From: JAOTYV01 sp041557595
GTDB taxonomy: Bacteria > Pseudomonadota > Alphaproteobacteria > UBA8366
Length of the DNA: 32,748 nucleotides
Direction of reading: 5' to 3'
NCBI GenBank assembly: GCA_041557595.1
Contig: JBFFGE010000025.1
Span: 1-32,748 of the forward strand
Shown: in pieces, positions 22,626-30,419 of the stretch
Layout: every line of letters starts with the position of its first letter
How positions within the stretch are numbered: the first letter of the stretch is position 1
Notes under the pieces: generated by a model
The model's input: the letters and a program-made list of their open reading frames with translations, nothing else
The model's database searches: none
What the model was told of the DNA's origin: nothing
Made by a program: the position numbers and the translations under genes

Positions 22626-24536
22626 CTGTTTGGTAGAAATATTGCCCTTTGGATCGTCATCCTCATCCTGCTGATCGGGCTCTTCAACCTGTTTCAAGGC
22701 TCGGCCCAACGCACGGCGGATGCACCGATTCCCTATTCCGAGTTCATGGATAAGGTCGAGGCCGGCGACGTCAAGCGGGTCAAGATCGAAGGCCGAAAGA
22801 TCGAGCTCGCCGATAACGCGGGTGCGACCTTCGTCACGAATGCGCCCGACGATCCGAACCTGGTCGAAAAGCTGCGGAAACACGGCGTCACGATTGTCGC
22901 CGAGCCGGAAGAAGAGGGCATGCCGACGCTGTTCGCCGTGCTGCTCAACTGGTTCCCGATCCTGCTGTTGATCGGCGTCTGGATCTTCTTCATGCGTCAG
23001 ATGCAGTCGGGCGGCGGCCGGGCGATGGGCTTCGGCAAATCCCGTGCGCGCTTGCTGACCGAAAAGACCGGCCGCGTAACCTTCGAGGATGTCGCGGGCA
23101 TCGACGAGGCAAAGCAGGAACTGGAGGAAATTGTCGAGTTCCTGAAAGATCCGCAGAAATTCCAACGTCTCGGCGGCCACATTCCGAAGGGCGTGCTGCT
23201 CGTCGGCCCGCCGGGCACCGGTAAGACGTTGCTTGCGCGCGCCATCGCCGGCGAGGCGAACGTGCCGTTCTTCACTATTTCCGGTTCCGAATTCGTCGAA
23301 ATGTTTGTCGGCGTCGGCGCGTCGCGCGTCCGAGATATGTTCGAACAGGCGAAAAAGAATGCGCCCTGCCTTGTGTTCATCGATGAAATCGACGCTGTCG
23401 GGCGTCACCGGGGCGCGGGGCTCGGCGGCGGCAACGACGAGCGCGAACAAACCCTCAACCAGTTGCTCGTCGAGATGGATGGGTTCGAGGCGAATGAGGG
23501 CGTGATCCTGATTGCCGCGACCAACCGTCCCGATGTGCTTGACCCGGCCCTGCTGCGGCCCGGCCGGTTCGACCGCCAGGTCGTGGTGCCGAATCCGGAC
23601 GTGCTGGGGCGCGAAAAGATCCTCAAGGTCCATATGCGCAAAGTGCCGTTGGCGCCGAATGTCGAAGCGCGAATAATTGCGCGCGGAACGCCCGGTTTCT
23701 CCGGCGCCGATCTTGCCAACCTGGTGAACGAGGCAGCCTTGCTGGCCGCGCGCAAGAATCGCCGCGTGGTCTCGATGCAGGAACTGGAAGACGCGAAGGA
23801 CAAGGTCATGATGGGCGCCGAGCGGCGGTCCATGGTCATGTCGGATGAGGAAAAGCGCCTCACCGCCTATCACGAATCCGGTCATGCCATTGCGGCGATC
23901 AACTGCGAAGCCTCCGATCCGGTGCATAAGGCGACGATCATTCCGCGCGGCCGCGCCCTGGGAATGGTCATGCGTCTGCCGGAAAAAGATCAGTATTCGA
24001 TGGCCCGCGACCAGCTCGAAGCGAACCTCGTGGTCGCCATGGGGGGCCGGGTCGCCGAGGATCTCGTATTCGGCCATTCAAAGGTGACAACCGGTGCGGC
24101 GGGCGATATCGCGCAAGCGACGGAAATCGCGCGCAAGATGGTTACGGAATGGGGCATGAGCGAAAAACTCGGCCCGCTTCGCTACAACGAGAACCAGGAA
24201 GAAATCTTTCTCGGCCACTCCGTATCGCAAACCAAGAACGTTTCGGATGCGACTGCCGAAGTGATCGATCTGGAAGTCCGGTCGATCGTCGACAGCGCCG
24301 AGGCGGAGTGCCGGAAGATCCTGACTGAAAACATCGAACAACTGCACACGCTTGCGAACGCGTTGCTGGAGTATGAAACGCTGACCGGTGACGAAATTCT
24401 CGGGCTGTTGCGGGGCGAGCCGATCATCCGTGAGCAGGACGACGATCCCGCACCGCCGAGCGGAGTGCGATCCTCGGTTCCGAGCACGGGCGCCCCCATC
24501 GCACCCGGTCCGACGCCGGAGCCGCAAGGCGGCTAG
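22626..24536 (+). CDS. ftsH: ATP-dependent zinc metalloprotease FtsH, apparent CTG start
   Basis: Membrane AAA+ protease that degrades LpxC, misassembled membrane proteins and regulators. 636 aa from CTG 22626. Features: TM1 near residues 6-23 (IALWIVILILLIGLFNLF), periplasmic domain, TM2 near 105-124 (LLNWFPILLLIGVWIFFMRQ), Walker A GPPGTGKT at 194-201, Walker B VFIDEIDAVG, second region of homology ATNRPDVLDPALLRPGRFD, zinc motif HESGH at 416-420. The frame is closed by TGA at 22620; between that stop and TM1 there is no ATG, GTG or TTG in frame. CTG 22626 is eight bases after GGAG and gives LFGRNIALW, matching the usual (M)xxxGRNxALW. The first ATG, 22746, would delete TM1. Confidence 0.95.
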   Translation: MFGRNIALWIVILILLIGLFNLFQGSAQRTADAPIPYSEFMDKVEAGDVKRVKIEGRKIELADNAGATFVTNAPDDPNLVEKLRKHGVTIVAEPEEEGMPTLFAVLLNWFPILLLIGVWIFFMRQMQSGGGRAMGFGKSRARLLTEKTGRVTFEDVAGIDEAKQELEEIVEFLKDPQKFQRLGGHIPKGVLLVGPPGTGKTLLARAIAGEANVPFFTISGSEFVEMFVGVGASRVRDMFEQAKKNAPCLVFIDEIDAVGRHRGAGLGGGNDEREQTLNQLLVEMDGFEANEGVILIAATNRPDVLDPALLRPGRFDRQVVVPNPDVLGREKILKVHMRKVPLAPNVEARIIARGTPGFSGADLANLVNEAALLAARKNRRVVSMQELEDAKDKVMMGAERRSMVMSDEEKRLTAYHESGHAIAAINCEASDPVHKATIIPRGRALGMVMRLPEKDQYSMARDQLEANLVVAMGGRVAEDLVFGHSKVTTGAAGDIAQATEIARKMVTEWGMSEKLGPLRYNENQEEIFLGHSVSQTKNVSDATAEVIDLEVRSIVDSAEAECRKILTENIEQLHTLANALLEYETLTGDEILGLLRGEPIIREQDDDPAPPSGVRSSVPSTGAPIAPGPTPEPQGG

Positions 24537-24567
24537 AAGCCGGCCGTTCGATGTTCGATTTACGGAG

Positions 24568-24598
24568 ACGGCTCGCGTGCGAACAGGCGGGCCGTTTT
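24568..24598 (+). terminator. Rho-independent terminator after ftsH
   Basis: Stem ACGGCTCGC (24568-24576) with GCGGGCCGT (24587-24595), one T-G wobble, 10-base loop, followed by TTTT and a T-rich tail. It closes the long tilS-ftsH transcription unit 32 bp after the ftsH stop. Confidence 0.7.
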
Positions 24599-24764
24599 CC
24601 TTGTCACTGATTGGTTAGCCGGTTAAACAGCCGGTCAATGGCGGCGATCTGAGAAGCCGTTTCGAAGGGTCTCTCGCTCGGTTGCCGGGTTCCAGCCTAC
24701 CGGCAAATCGACGCGAAAGGCGGGGGTGCATTGGGATAGTGAGACGGCTGGCGCGGAGAATACG

Positions 24765-26111
24765 ATGAGCCGAAAGTATTTCGGCACTGACGGCGTACGC
24801 GGCAAAGCCAATGTCGATCCGATAACGCCTCAAACCATCCTGAACCTGGCGATGGCGGCGGGGCAGCGGTTTCGGCGCGGCGACCACCGGCACACCGTCG
24901 TCATCGGGAAAGACACACGGCTTTCCGGGTATATGCTGGAACCGGCCCTGACCGCCGGATTCGTATCGATGGGCATGAACGTGGTTCTTGTCGGCCCCAT
25001 GCCGACCCCTGCGGTGGCCATGCTGACGCGCTCCTTGCGGGCCGATCTCGGCGTTGTCATTTCGGCGTCGCACAACCCCTATGAAGACAACGGCATCAAG
25101 CTGTTCGGCCCGGATGGCTACAAGCTCTCCGACGAGGACGAGGCCGAGATCGAACACCTGATGGACAACGGCGGTTTCGAACTCGCCGTGTCGGCCGGTC
25201 TGGGCCGCGCCCAGCGGCTCGAGGACGCGCCGGGCCGATATATCGAATTCGTCAAACGCACCTTGCCGCGCGGCCTGCGGTTCGACGGGCTCAAGATCGT
25301 GGTCGATTGCGCCAATGGCGCGACGTATCGCGTGGCGCCGGCGGTTTTCTGGGAACTCGGCGCCGAAGTCGTGCCGATCGGCATTCACCCGGACGGTCTC
25401 AACATCAACGCGGCGTGCGGCGCGACCCACCCCGAACTGCTGTGCGAAAAGGTGGTCGAACACGGCGCGGATATCGGCATCGCGCTCGATGGCGACGGCG
25501 ACCGTCTAATCGCCGTCGATGAGAAGGGCCGCAAGTTGGACGGCGATCAGATCATGGCGCTGATCGCGTCGACCTGGCATCGCGCCGGTCAGTTGAACGG
25601 CGGCGGCGTCGTGGCGACGGTCATGTCGAATCTCGGACTTGAGCGGTACCTTCAGGGTTTGCAACTCGATCTCATTCGCACGCCCGTCGGCGACCGGTAT
25701 GTGGTCGAACACATGCGCAAGCACAAATTCAATTTGGGCGGCGAACAATCCGGCCATATCGTCCTGAACGATTATGTGACGACCGGGGATGGCATCATCG
25801 CCGCGTTGCAGGTTCTCGCCGTTCTCGCCGAAACGCGAAAGCCGGTCAGCGAAGTGTGCCATCTCTTTGATCCTGTCCCGCAGCTGCTGCGCAATGTGCG
25901 GGTCAATGGCGGCTCGCCGCTGACCGATCGGGACGTGCAGACGGCCATCGGTGACGGAGAAAAGCGATTGGGCAAGGCCGGACGGCTGTTGATCCGGCCG
26001 TCGGGTACGGAACCGGTAATTCGCGTCATGGCGGAGGGTGACGACAGCGCGCTCGTCGGCACGGTGGTGGAGTCGATTGTCGGCGCGATCGAACGCGCCG
26101 CCGCAAAATGA
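24765..26111 (+). CDS. glmM: Phosphoglucosamine mutase
   Basis: Interconverts glucosamine-6-phosphate and glucosamine-1-phosphate, the second step to UDP-GlcNAc for peptidoglycan and LPS. 448 aa. The start at 24765 has a GGAGAA site and gives MSRKYFGTDGVRG; the longer GTG frame at 24726 is unlikely. The phosphoserine loop is VISASHNPYEDNG with Ser102. The Mg2+ loop is LDGDGDRLIAVD near residues 242-253, the sugar-binding loop is GGEQSGHI, and the phosphate loop is RPSGTEPVIRVM. It follows the ftsH terminator by about 165 bp, so it probably has its own promoter, and it overlaps thiD by 4 bp. Confidence 0.97.
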   Translation: MSRKYFGTDGVRGKANVDPITPQTILNLAMAAGQRFRRGDHRHTVVIGKDTRLSGYMLEPALTAGFVSMGMNVVLVGPMPTPAVAMLTRSLRADLGVVISASHNPYEDNGIKLFGPDGYKLSDEDEAEIEHLMDNGGFELAVSAGLGRAQRLEDAPGRYIEFVKRTLPRGLRFDGLKIVVDCANGATYRVAPAVFWELGAEVVPIGIHPDGLNINAACGATHPELLCEKVVEHGADIGIALDGDGDRLIAVDEKGRKLDGDQIMALIASTWHRAGQLNGGGVVATVMSNLGLERYLQGLQLDLIRTPVGDRYVVEHMRKHKFNLGGEQSGHIVLNDYVTTGDGIIAALQVLAVLAETRKPVSEVCHLFDPVPQLLRNVRVNGGSPLTDRDVQTAIGDGEKRLGKAGRLLIRPSGTEPVIRVMAEGDDSALVGTVVESIVGAIERAAAK

Positions 26112-26935
26112 CGGACGGCACGCCGCTATCGGGGCGGGTACTGATCGTCGCCGGTTCGGATTCGGGCGGCGGCGCCGGCATTCAGGCGGATATCAAGACC
26201 GTCACCGCGCTGGGCGGGTTCGCGACAACCGCCATTACGGCGCTGACCGCGCAAAATACCGAAGGCGTGTTCGGCGTGCACCCGGTCCCGCCGGAATTCA
26301 TCGCACAGCAAATGCAGGTGGTGCTCGACGATATCGGCGCCGACGCGCTGAAGCTCGGCATGTTGCACAACGCCGATGTCATTCGGGCGGTCGTGGGCGT
26401 AATCGCTAGCCTGCCTAGCCGGCCGCCGGTGGTGGCCGACCCGGTGATGTTCGCCAAGGGCGGGCACGCGCTGCTGGAGCCGGCGGCGATGGATTGCCTG
26501 CGCCAGGAACTCCTGCCCAACGCCGATGTTGTGACGCCGAATATCCCGGAGGCCGAGGCGATCGCGGAAATGGCCATCGCAACGGTGGAGCATATGAAGG
26601 CCGCTGCCGAACGGATTGCCGAATTGGGGCCCAAGGCGGTGTTGCTGAAGGGCGGGCATCTCGACGGCGATATCCTGACCGATGTGTTGATTGACGGCGG
26701 CGGCATCGAATGCTTCAGCGACGATCGCATCGAAACCCGACACACCCATGGGACGGGCTGTACCCTCGCATCGGCGCTTGCCGCGGGACTGGCCCAGGGC
26801 CTGGCGCTCCGGGATGCGGTCGGTCGCGCGCGCGCCTATGTTCGCACGGCGATCCTGTCGGCGCCGGGTTTCGGCCGCGGTCACGGACCGTTGAACCATG
26901 CCCATACGGTCGCGCCATTCGGGCGGAGCGACTGA
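26108..26935 (+). CDS. thiD: Hydroxymethylpyrimidine/phosphomethylpyrimidine kinase
   Basis: Phosphorylates HMP and HMP-phosphate to the pyrophosphate used by ThiE (1924-2562). 275 aa of the ribokinase fold. The N-terminal signature AGSDSGGGAGIQADIKTVTALGGFATTAITALTAQNT is complete, followed by LKLGMLHNADVI, DPVMFAKGGHALL and VTPNIPEAEAIAEM. The anion hole and catalytic Asp region lie in THGTGCTLASALAAGLAQG. It overlaps glmM by 4 bp and is 3 bp before the dehydratase. With thiE it means two steps of thiamine synthesis sit in this window about 24 kb apart. Confidence 0.96.
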   Translation: MTDGTPLSGRVLIVAGSDSGGGAGIQADIKTVTALGGFATTAITALTAQNTEGVFGVHPVPPEFIAQQMQVVLDDIGADALKLGMLHNADVIRAVVGVIASLPSRPPVVADPVMFAKGGHALLEPAAMDCLRQELLPNADVVTPNIPEAEAIAEMAIATVEHMKAAAERIAELGPKAVLLKGGHLDGDILTDVLIDGGGIECFSDDRIETRHTHGTGCTLASALAAGLAQGLALRDAVGRARAYVRTAILSAPGFGRGHGPLNHAHTVAPFGRSD

Positions 26936-26938
26936 CCG

Positions 26939-27901
26939 ATGACGCAGCCGAGCCTGGCGGAGCTTGAGCGTGCGGCCGACCTCATCCACCGCGTGATGCC
27001 GCCAACCCCGCAGTATTGCTGGCCGCTTCTCGCGCAACGATGCGGCGCCGAAGTTTGGGTCAAGCATGAGAACCACACGCCGATCGGCGCCTTCAAGGTG
27101 CGGGGCGGGCTGGTATATCTCGACGCCTGGCGCCGGGCGCACCCCAATGCGCCGGGCCTTATCACCGCGACCCGGGGCAACCATGGACAATCGATCGGTT
27201 TCGCCGCCAAGCGGGTCGGCGTCGAGGCGACGATTGTCGTGCCGCACGGCAATAGCGTGGAAAAGAATGCCGCGATGGCCGCGCTGGACGTCCGGCTGAT
27301 CGAACATGGCGAGGATTTTCAGGATGCGGCCGAGTATGCCGCCGAACGCGCGGCGGCCGAGGGACTCGCGCGCTTGCCGTCCTTCGACCCGCTGCTCGTG
27401 CAGGGCGTCGGCTCTTATGGGATGGAGCTGTTTCGCGCAGTTGACGATCTCGATGCGGTATATGTGCCGATCGGGTTGGGATCGGGGATCTGCGGCATGA
27501 TCGCCGCGCGCGATGCGCTCGGGTTGAAGACCGAGATTATCGGCGTGGTCGCCGAGGGAGCGCCCTGCTATGCGCTGTCCTTCGAAGCGGGCCATGCGAT
27601 TTCGACCAATCGCGCAGACACGATGGCGGACGGCATGGCGTGCCGCACGCCGGAGCCGGCGGCGGTCGAGATCATCGTCAACGGGGCATCTCGCGTCGTG
27701 ACCGTCAGCGATGAGGAGATCATGGCCGCGATGCGCCATTATTTCACCGACACGCACAATGTTGCCGAGGGCGCGGGCGCGGCGCCGTTGGCCGCCTTGC
27801 TGCAGGAGCGGGAGACGATGCAGCGCTGCCGGGTCGGGTTGATCCTGTCCGGCGGCAATATAGATCGGTCCGTGTATCAAGAAATCCTATCGAAAGCCTG
27901 A
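26939..27901 (+). CDS. PLP-dependent threonine/serine dehydratase
   Basis: Fold-type II PLP enzyme of 320 aa. The Schiff-base lysine is Lys53 in TPIGAFKVRGG. The substrate loop is TRGNHGQS, the PLP phosphate loop is GLGSGICGM, and the C-terminal SGGNIDRS is the family motif. It has no ACT regulatory domain, so it resembles catabolic threonine or serine dehydratases more than biosynthetic IlvA. Related enzymes in ectoine degradation and serine racemases share this architecture, so the substrate is not certain. It is 3 bp after thiD and may be co-transcribed, and the second two-hairpin repeat starts 34 bp downstream. Confidence 0.88.
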   Translation: MTQPSLAELERAADLIHRVMPPTPQYCWPLLAQRCGAEVWVKHENHTPIGAFKVRGGLVYLDAWRRAHPNAPGLITATRGNHGQSIGFAAKRVGVEATIVVPHGNSVEKNAAMAALDVRLIEHGEDFQDAAEYAAERAAAEGLARLPSFDPLLVQGVGSYGMELFRAVDDLDAVYVPIGLGSGICGMIAARDALGLKTEIIGVVAEGAPCYALSFEAGHAISTNRADTMADGMACRTPEPAAVEIIVNGASRVVTVSDEEIMAAMRHYFTDTHNVAEGAGAAPLAALLQERETMQRCRVGLILSGGNIDRSVYQEILSKA

Positions 27902-27904
27902 CCT

Positions 27905-28060
27905 ATGGAACTGCCGATCTATCGGATCGATGCCCTAGATCAACCTGCCCTTAATTGGAATCAATTAAAGGCAGAAAAGTTCATATATTCTATTAAGATA
28001 GAGCAACTTACGTGCGCCCAAATGGGCGCACGCTGCTCTAGCCGGCGCGGTTTCGGATAG
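27905..28060 (+). CDS. Short reading frame running through repeat copy 2
   Basis: A 51-codon frame starting at an ATG three bases after the dehydratase stop. It reads MELPIYRIDALDQPAL, then crosses the whole repeat element (NWNQLKAEKFIYSIKIEQL, TCAQMGA), and stops at TAG 28058. The same frame is open through repeat copy 1 and gives a related peptide there (LDQPAFKL, SIKIERLM, RAQMGAH). The spacing after the previous gene would allow translational coupling. It may be nothing more than an open frame in a hairpin element; there is no independent evidence of translation. Confidence 0.3.
   Translation: MELPIYRIDALDQPALNWNQLKAEKFIYSIKIEQLTCAQMGARCSSRRGFG
27935..28041. repeat. Dispersed two-hairpin element, copy 2
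   Basis: A 107-bp relative of 11555-11662, again bounded by CTAG at both ends. Hairpin A (27944-27974) keeps CTGCCCTTAATTG/CAATTAAAGGCAG with one mismatch, but the outer GTTGATC arm is lost. Hairpin B (28000-28039) keeps the outer AGAGC/GCTCT and a perfect inner CGTGCGCCC-AAAT-GGGCGCACG. Compared with copy 1 there are three small indels that leave the same reading frame open. It sits in the gap between two plus-strand genes. Confidence 0.9.
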
Positions 28061-28086
28061 GAAAGGGCGCATTTATATTTGGCGAG

Positions 28087-28605
28087 ATGAAGCCTGAAAT
28101 CGATCTGCGTATCGCCGCGACGCCGGCCGACTATGAGGCCGCCCGTATCCTGATTCACGAATATGCCGAGTGGCTTGGTGTCGATCTGGGATTCCAGGGA
28201 TTCGACGAGGAAGTTGGCGATCTCGCCGGCGTTTACGGCCCGCCGGCGGGCCGGCTGTTCCTCGCGTTCGATGGCGACGTTTCGGTGGGCTGTGTCGGGT
28301 TGCGGCCGCTCGCACCGGACGGGGAAGCGGAAATGAAACGCCTGTTCGTGCGGCCGGATTTCCGCGGCCGGGGCGTGGCCAGGCGGCTCGTGCAGGCCGT
28401 CATCGAAGCGGCCCGGGAAACCGGCTTCAGGATATTGAGGCTCGACACCTGGCCGCCGCGTATGGCGCAGGCGGATGCGATGTACCGGCGCCTCGGCTTC
28501 GTTGCGACGCCGCCCTACTACGACAACCCCGTGATGGAGGTGGTGTTCTATGCGCTCTCGCTTGAGGCGCCGGCGCAAGAATCGGGTGGTGGCGGGCCGC
28601 GGTGA
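28087..28605 (+). CDS. GNAT-family N-acetyltransferase
   Basis: A 172 aa acetyltransferase. The acetyl-CoA pyrophosphate loop is MKRLFVRPDFRGRGVARRLV near residues 83-102 (Q/RxxGxG/A motif), followed by VIEAARETGFRILRLDT and the C-terminal MYRRLGFVATPPYYDNPVMEVVFYAL, which is typical of a small-molecule or peptide acetyltransferase (PhnO/RimI-like fold). The N-terminus has DYEAARILIHEYAEWLGVDLGFQGFDEEV, seen in a subgroup of uncharacterised GNATs. The substrate is unknown. It lies 45 bp after repeat copy 2 and 43 bp before the Ada-like gene. Confidence 0.88.
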   Translation: MKPEIDLRIAATPADYEAARILIHEYAEWLGVDLGFQGFDEEVGDLAGVYGPPAGRLFLAFDGDVSVGCVGLRPLAPDGEAEMKRLFVRPDFRGRGVARRLVQAVIEAARETGFRILRLDTWPPRMAQADAMYRRLGFVATPPYYDNPVMEVVFYALSLEAPAQESGGGGPR

Positions 28606-28648
28606 CGCCGTAAGGTCCGGGTATGATCAAACGACTGGGGACCCTGCC

Positions 28649-29506
28649 ATGACAGAGGTAACGAGCGACGACCAAGCGTATGCGCGGGTTGCGAAAGCGA
28701 TCCGCTGGCTGTCCGACAATTATCAGGATCAGCCGCGCCTCGCCGATGTCGCCTCGCAAATTGGTTTGAGCGAGCACCATTTTCAGCGTCTGTTCACACG
28801 ATGGGCGGGGGTGAGCCCGAAGAAATTCGTCGAATATCTCACTCTTTCGCATGCCAAGGCGTGTCTGGACGCGGCCGAAAGCGTTCTCGATGCGGCTTAT
28901 GATTCGGGCCTGTCCGGGCCGGGCCGGTTGCACGATCTGTTCGTGACCCATGAGGCGGTGACCCCCGGAGAATGGAAATCGATGGGGCAGGGCCTGGACC
29001 TCCGCTATGGCTGGCATCCCAGCCCGTTCGGCGATTGTCTGCTCGTAACCTCGGATCGCGGTTTGTGCGGGCTCGGTTTCGAGTTGGAGGCGGGGCGGGC
29101 GGCGACCGAGGACGATCTATTGAGCCGCTGGGGCTCGGCGCGCCTGATCGACGATCCCGGGGCCGGCCGCGAAGCTGCGGGCCGCGCTTTCGGCGCGTTG
29201 GACGGTCCCTTGCATCTCGTGCTGCGCGGCACGCCATTCCAGATCAAGGTTTGGGAAGGTCTGATGCAGATCCCGTCCGGCGTGGTCACAAGCTATGAGC
29301 GCCTTGCCGCCAGCCTGGACCAGCCGAAAGCGGCGCGCGCTGTGGCCGGCGCCGTCGCGCGCAATCCGGTTTCCTGGATCGTTCCGTGTCATCGTGTGAT
29401 CCGCAGCACCGGCGCGGTGACCGGCTATCGCTGGGGGCCGATTCGCAAACGCGCGATGCTGGGCTGGGAGGCGGCCCGGTCGGAGATTCAGGATGCGGTG
29501 GCCTGA
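28649..29506 (+). CDS. AraC-HTH / O6-alkylguanine-DNA methyltransferase (Ada-like)
   Basis: A 285 aa two-domain protein. Residues 10-110 form an AraC-type double HTH (LADVASQIGLSEHHFQRLFTRWAGVSPKKFVEYL). Residues 125-275 are the alkylguanine methyltransferase domain, with the alkyl-accepting Cys247 in WIVPCHRVI and the preceding GTPFQIKVWEGLMQIPSGVVTSYERLA. The N-terminal zinc/phosphotriester domain of E. coli Ada, with its four cysteines, is missing, so it cannot sense methylphosphotriesters in the Ada way. I chose ATG 28649 (GGGG about 10 nt upstream); the longer frame overlaps the GNAT gene. Its 3' end overlaps the convergent CysQ-like gene by 19 bp. Confidence 0.92.
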   Translation: MTEVTSDDQAYARVAKAIRWLSDNYQDQPRLADVASQIGLSEHHFQRLFTRWAGVSPKKFVEYLTLSHAKACLDAAESVLDAAYDSGLSGPGRLHDLFVTHEAVTPGEWKSMGQGLDLRYGWHPSPFGDCLLVTSDRGLCGLGFELEAGRAATEDDLLSRWGSARLIDDPGAGREAAGRAFGALDGPLHLVLRGTPFQIKVWEGLMQIPSGVVTSYERLAASLDQPKAARAVAGAVARNPVSWIVPCHRVIRSTGAVTGYRWGPIRKRAMLGWEAARSEIQDAVA

Positions 29507-30276
29507 CGGTCGCCCCAGGCGATAAAGTTGGGATTCAGGAAACCTTCCTTGCCATAGCGCAACGGCGCGCCGTCGACCGTGGTGATGCAGCCGCCGGCCG
29601 CATTCAACACCGCGTGACCCGCCGCGGTATCCCACTCCATTGTCGGGCCGAAACGCGGATAGATATCGGCTTCGCCGGCGGCGACCACACAGAATTTCAG
29701 CGAGCTGCCGCGGACCATTCGCTTGGCGATATTCTTGCCGCGGAGAAATCTTTCCAGGGCCGCCGGTTCTCCGTGGCGCAGGCTGGAAACCAGCGTGATG
29801 CCGTCGGCGGGGGCGTTGCGCACGGCGATCGGCTTGGCCGGACCGGCCTTGACGGAACAGGTCGCGCCGACGCCGGACAGGCCCGTATAGGTGCGCTTCT
29901 GGACCGGCAGGTGAACCACGCCAAGGACGGGCGCGCCGCAATTGATGAGGCCGATGTTGACGGTGAAATCGTCGTTGCGGTCGAGGAATTCTCGGGTGCC
30001 GTCAAGCGGATCGACCAGCCAGAAACGGTCGCCAATGTTCGACGGCGAGGTGCCGGCGGACATCTCTTCCTCGGCAATCACCGGGATGTCGGGGGTCAGC
30101 TCGGACAGAACGGCCAGAATGATCGCCTCGGCCGCGAGATCGGCCTGGGTGACCGGCGAATTGTCCGCCTTGCGGTCTACATCGAAATCCGTGGCGTAGA
30201 TTTCCATGATGCTTTCGCCGGCCGTCTCGGCGGCCTGCGTAATCGCGGGAAGCAACGACGCCAATGCGACGGTCAT
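29488..30276 (-). CDS. cysQ: 3'(2'),5'-bisphosphate nucleotidase CysQ-like
   Basis: Inositol monophosphatase superfamily enzyme, 262 aa from ATG 30276 (TTG 30294 and GTG 30285 are in frame; no clear ribosome site settles it). Metal-site motifs: VIAEEEMSAG (the Glu pair), FWLVDPLDGTREFLDRNDDFTVNIGL, and EWDTAAGHAVLNAAGG near the C-terminus. The GTREF form of the second motif, rather than GTTNF, is characteristic of CysQ. CysQ removes 3'-phosphoadenosine 5'-phosphate formed during sulfate assimilation. It follows the MEMO1-AMMECR1 gene by 143 bp on the same strand, and no other sulfur genes are nearby. Confidence 0.92.
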   Translation of the reverse strand: MTVALASLLPAITQAAETAGESIMEIYATDFDVDRKADNSPVTQADLAAEAIILAVLSELTPDIPVIAEEEMSAGTSPSNIGDRFWLVDPLDGTREFLDRNDDFTVNIGLINCGAPVLGVVHLPVQKRTYTGLSGVGATCSVKAGPAKPIAVRNAPADGITLVSSLRHGEPAALERFLRGKNIAKRMVRGSSLKFCVVAAGEADIYPRFGPTMEWDTAAGHAVLNAAGGCITTVDGAPLRYGKEGFLNPNFIAWGDRQATAS

Positions 30277-30419
30277 GGCCGGCACGCGCCGCAACGCGCG
30301 TGATCCGTTGGCGCGGAACCGCTCCGGTCCGCTGCCCGATACGCCGTGCTCATGGGAAATGTCCTCTTGCCGCCTGAAGCCGCCGCGATCATAGGGGGGC
30401 GCCCGCGGCGCTTAAAGGC

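Noticed and set aside
22458..24077. 539-codon minus-strand frame opposite ftsH
   Set aside because: High GC keeps antisense frames open; the plus strand encodes complete FtsH and the antisense protein has no recognisable domain.
26126..27880. 584-codon minus-strand frame opposite thiD and the dehydratase
   Set aside because: Both plus-strand genes carry full family motifs; the antisense frame is Arg/His-rich shadow.
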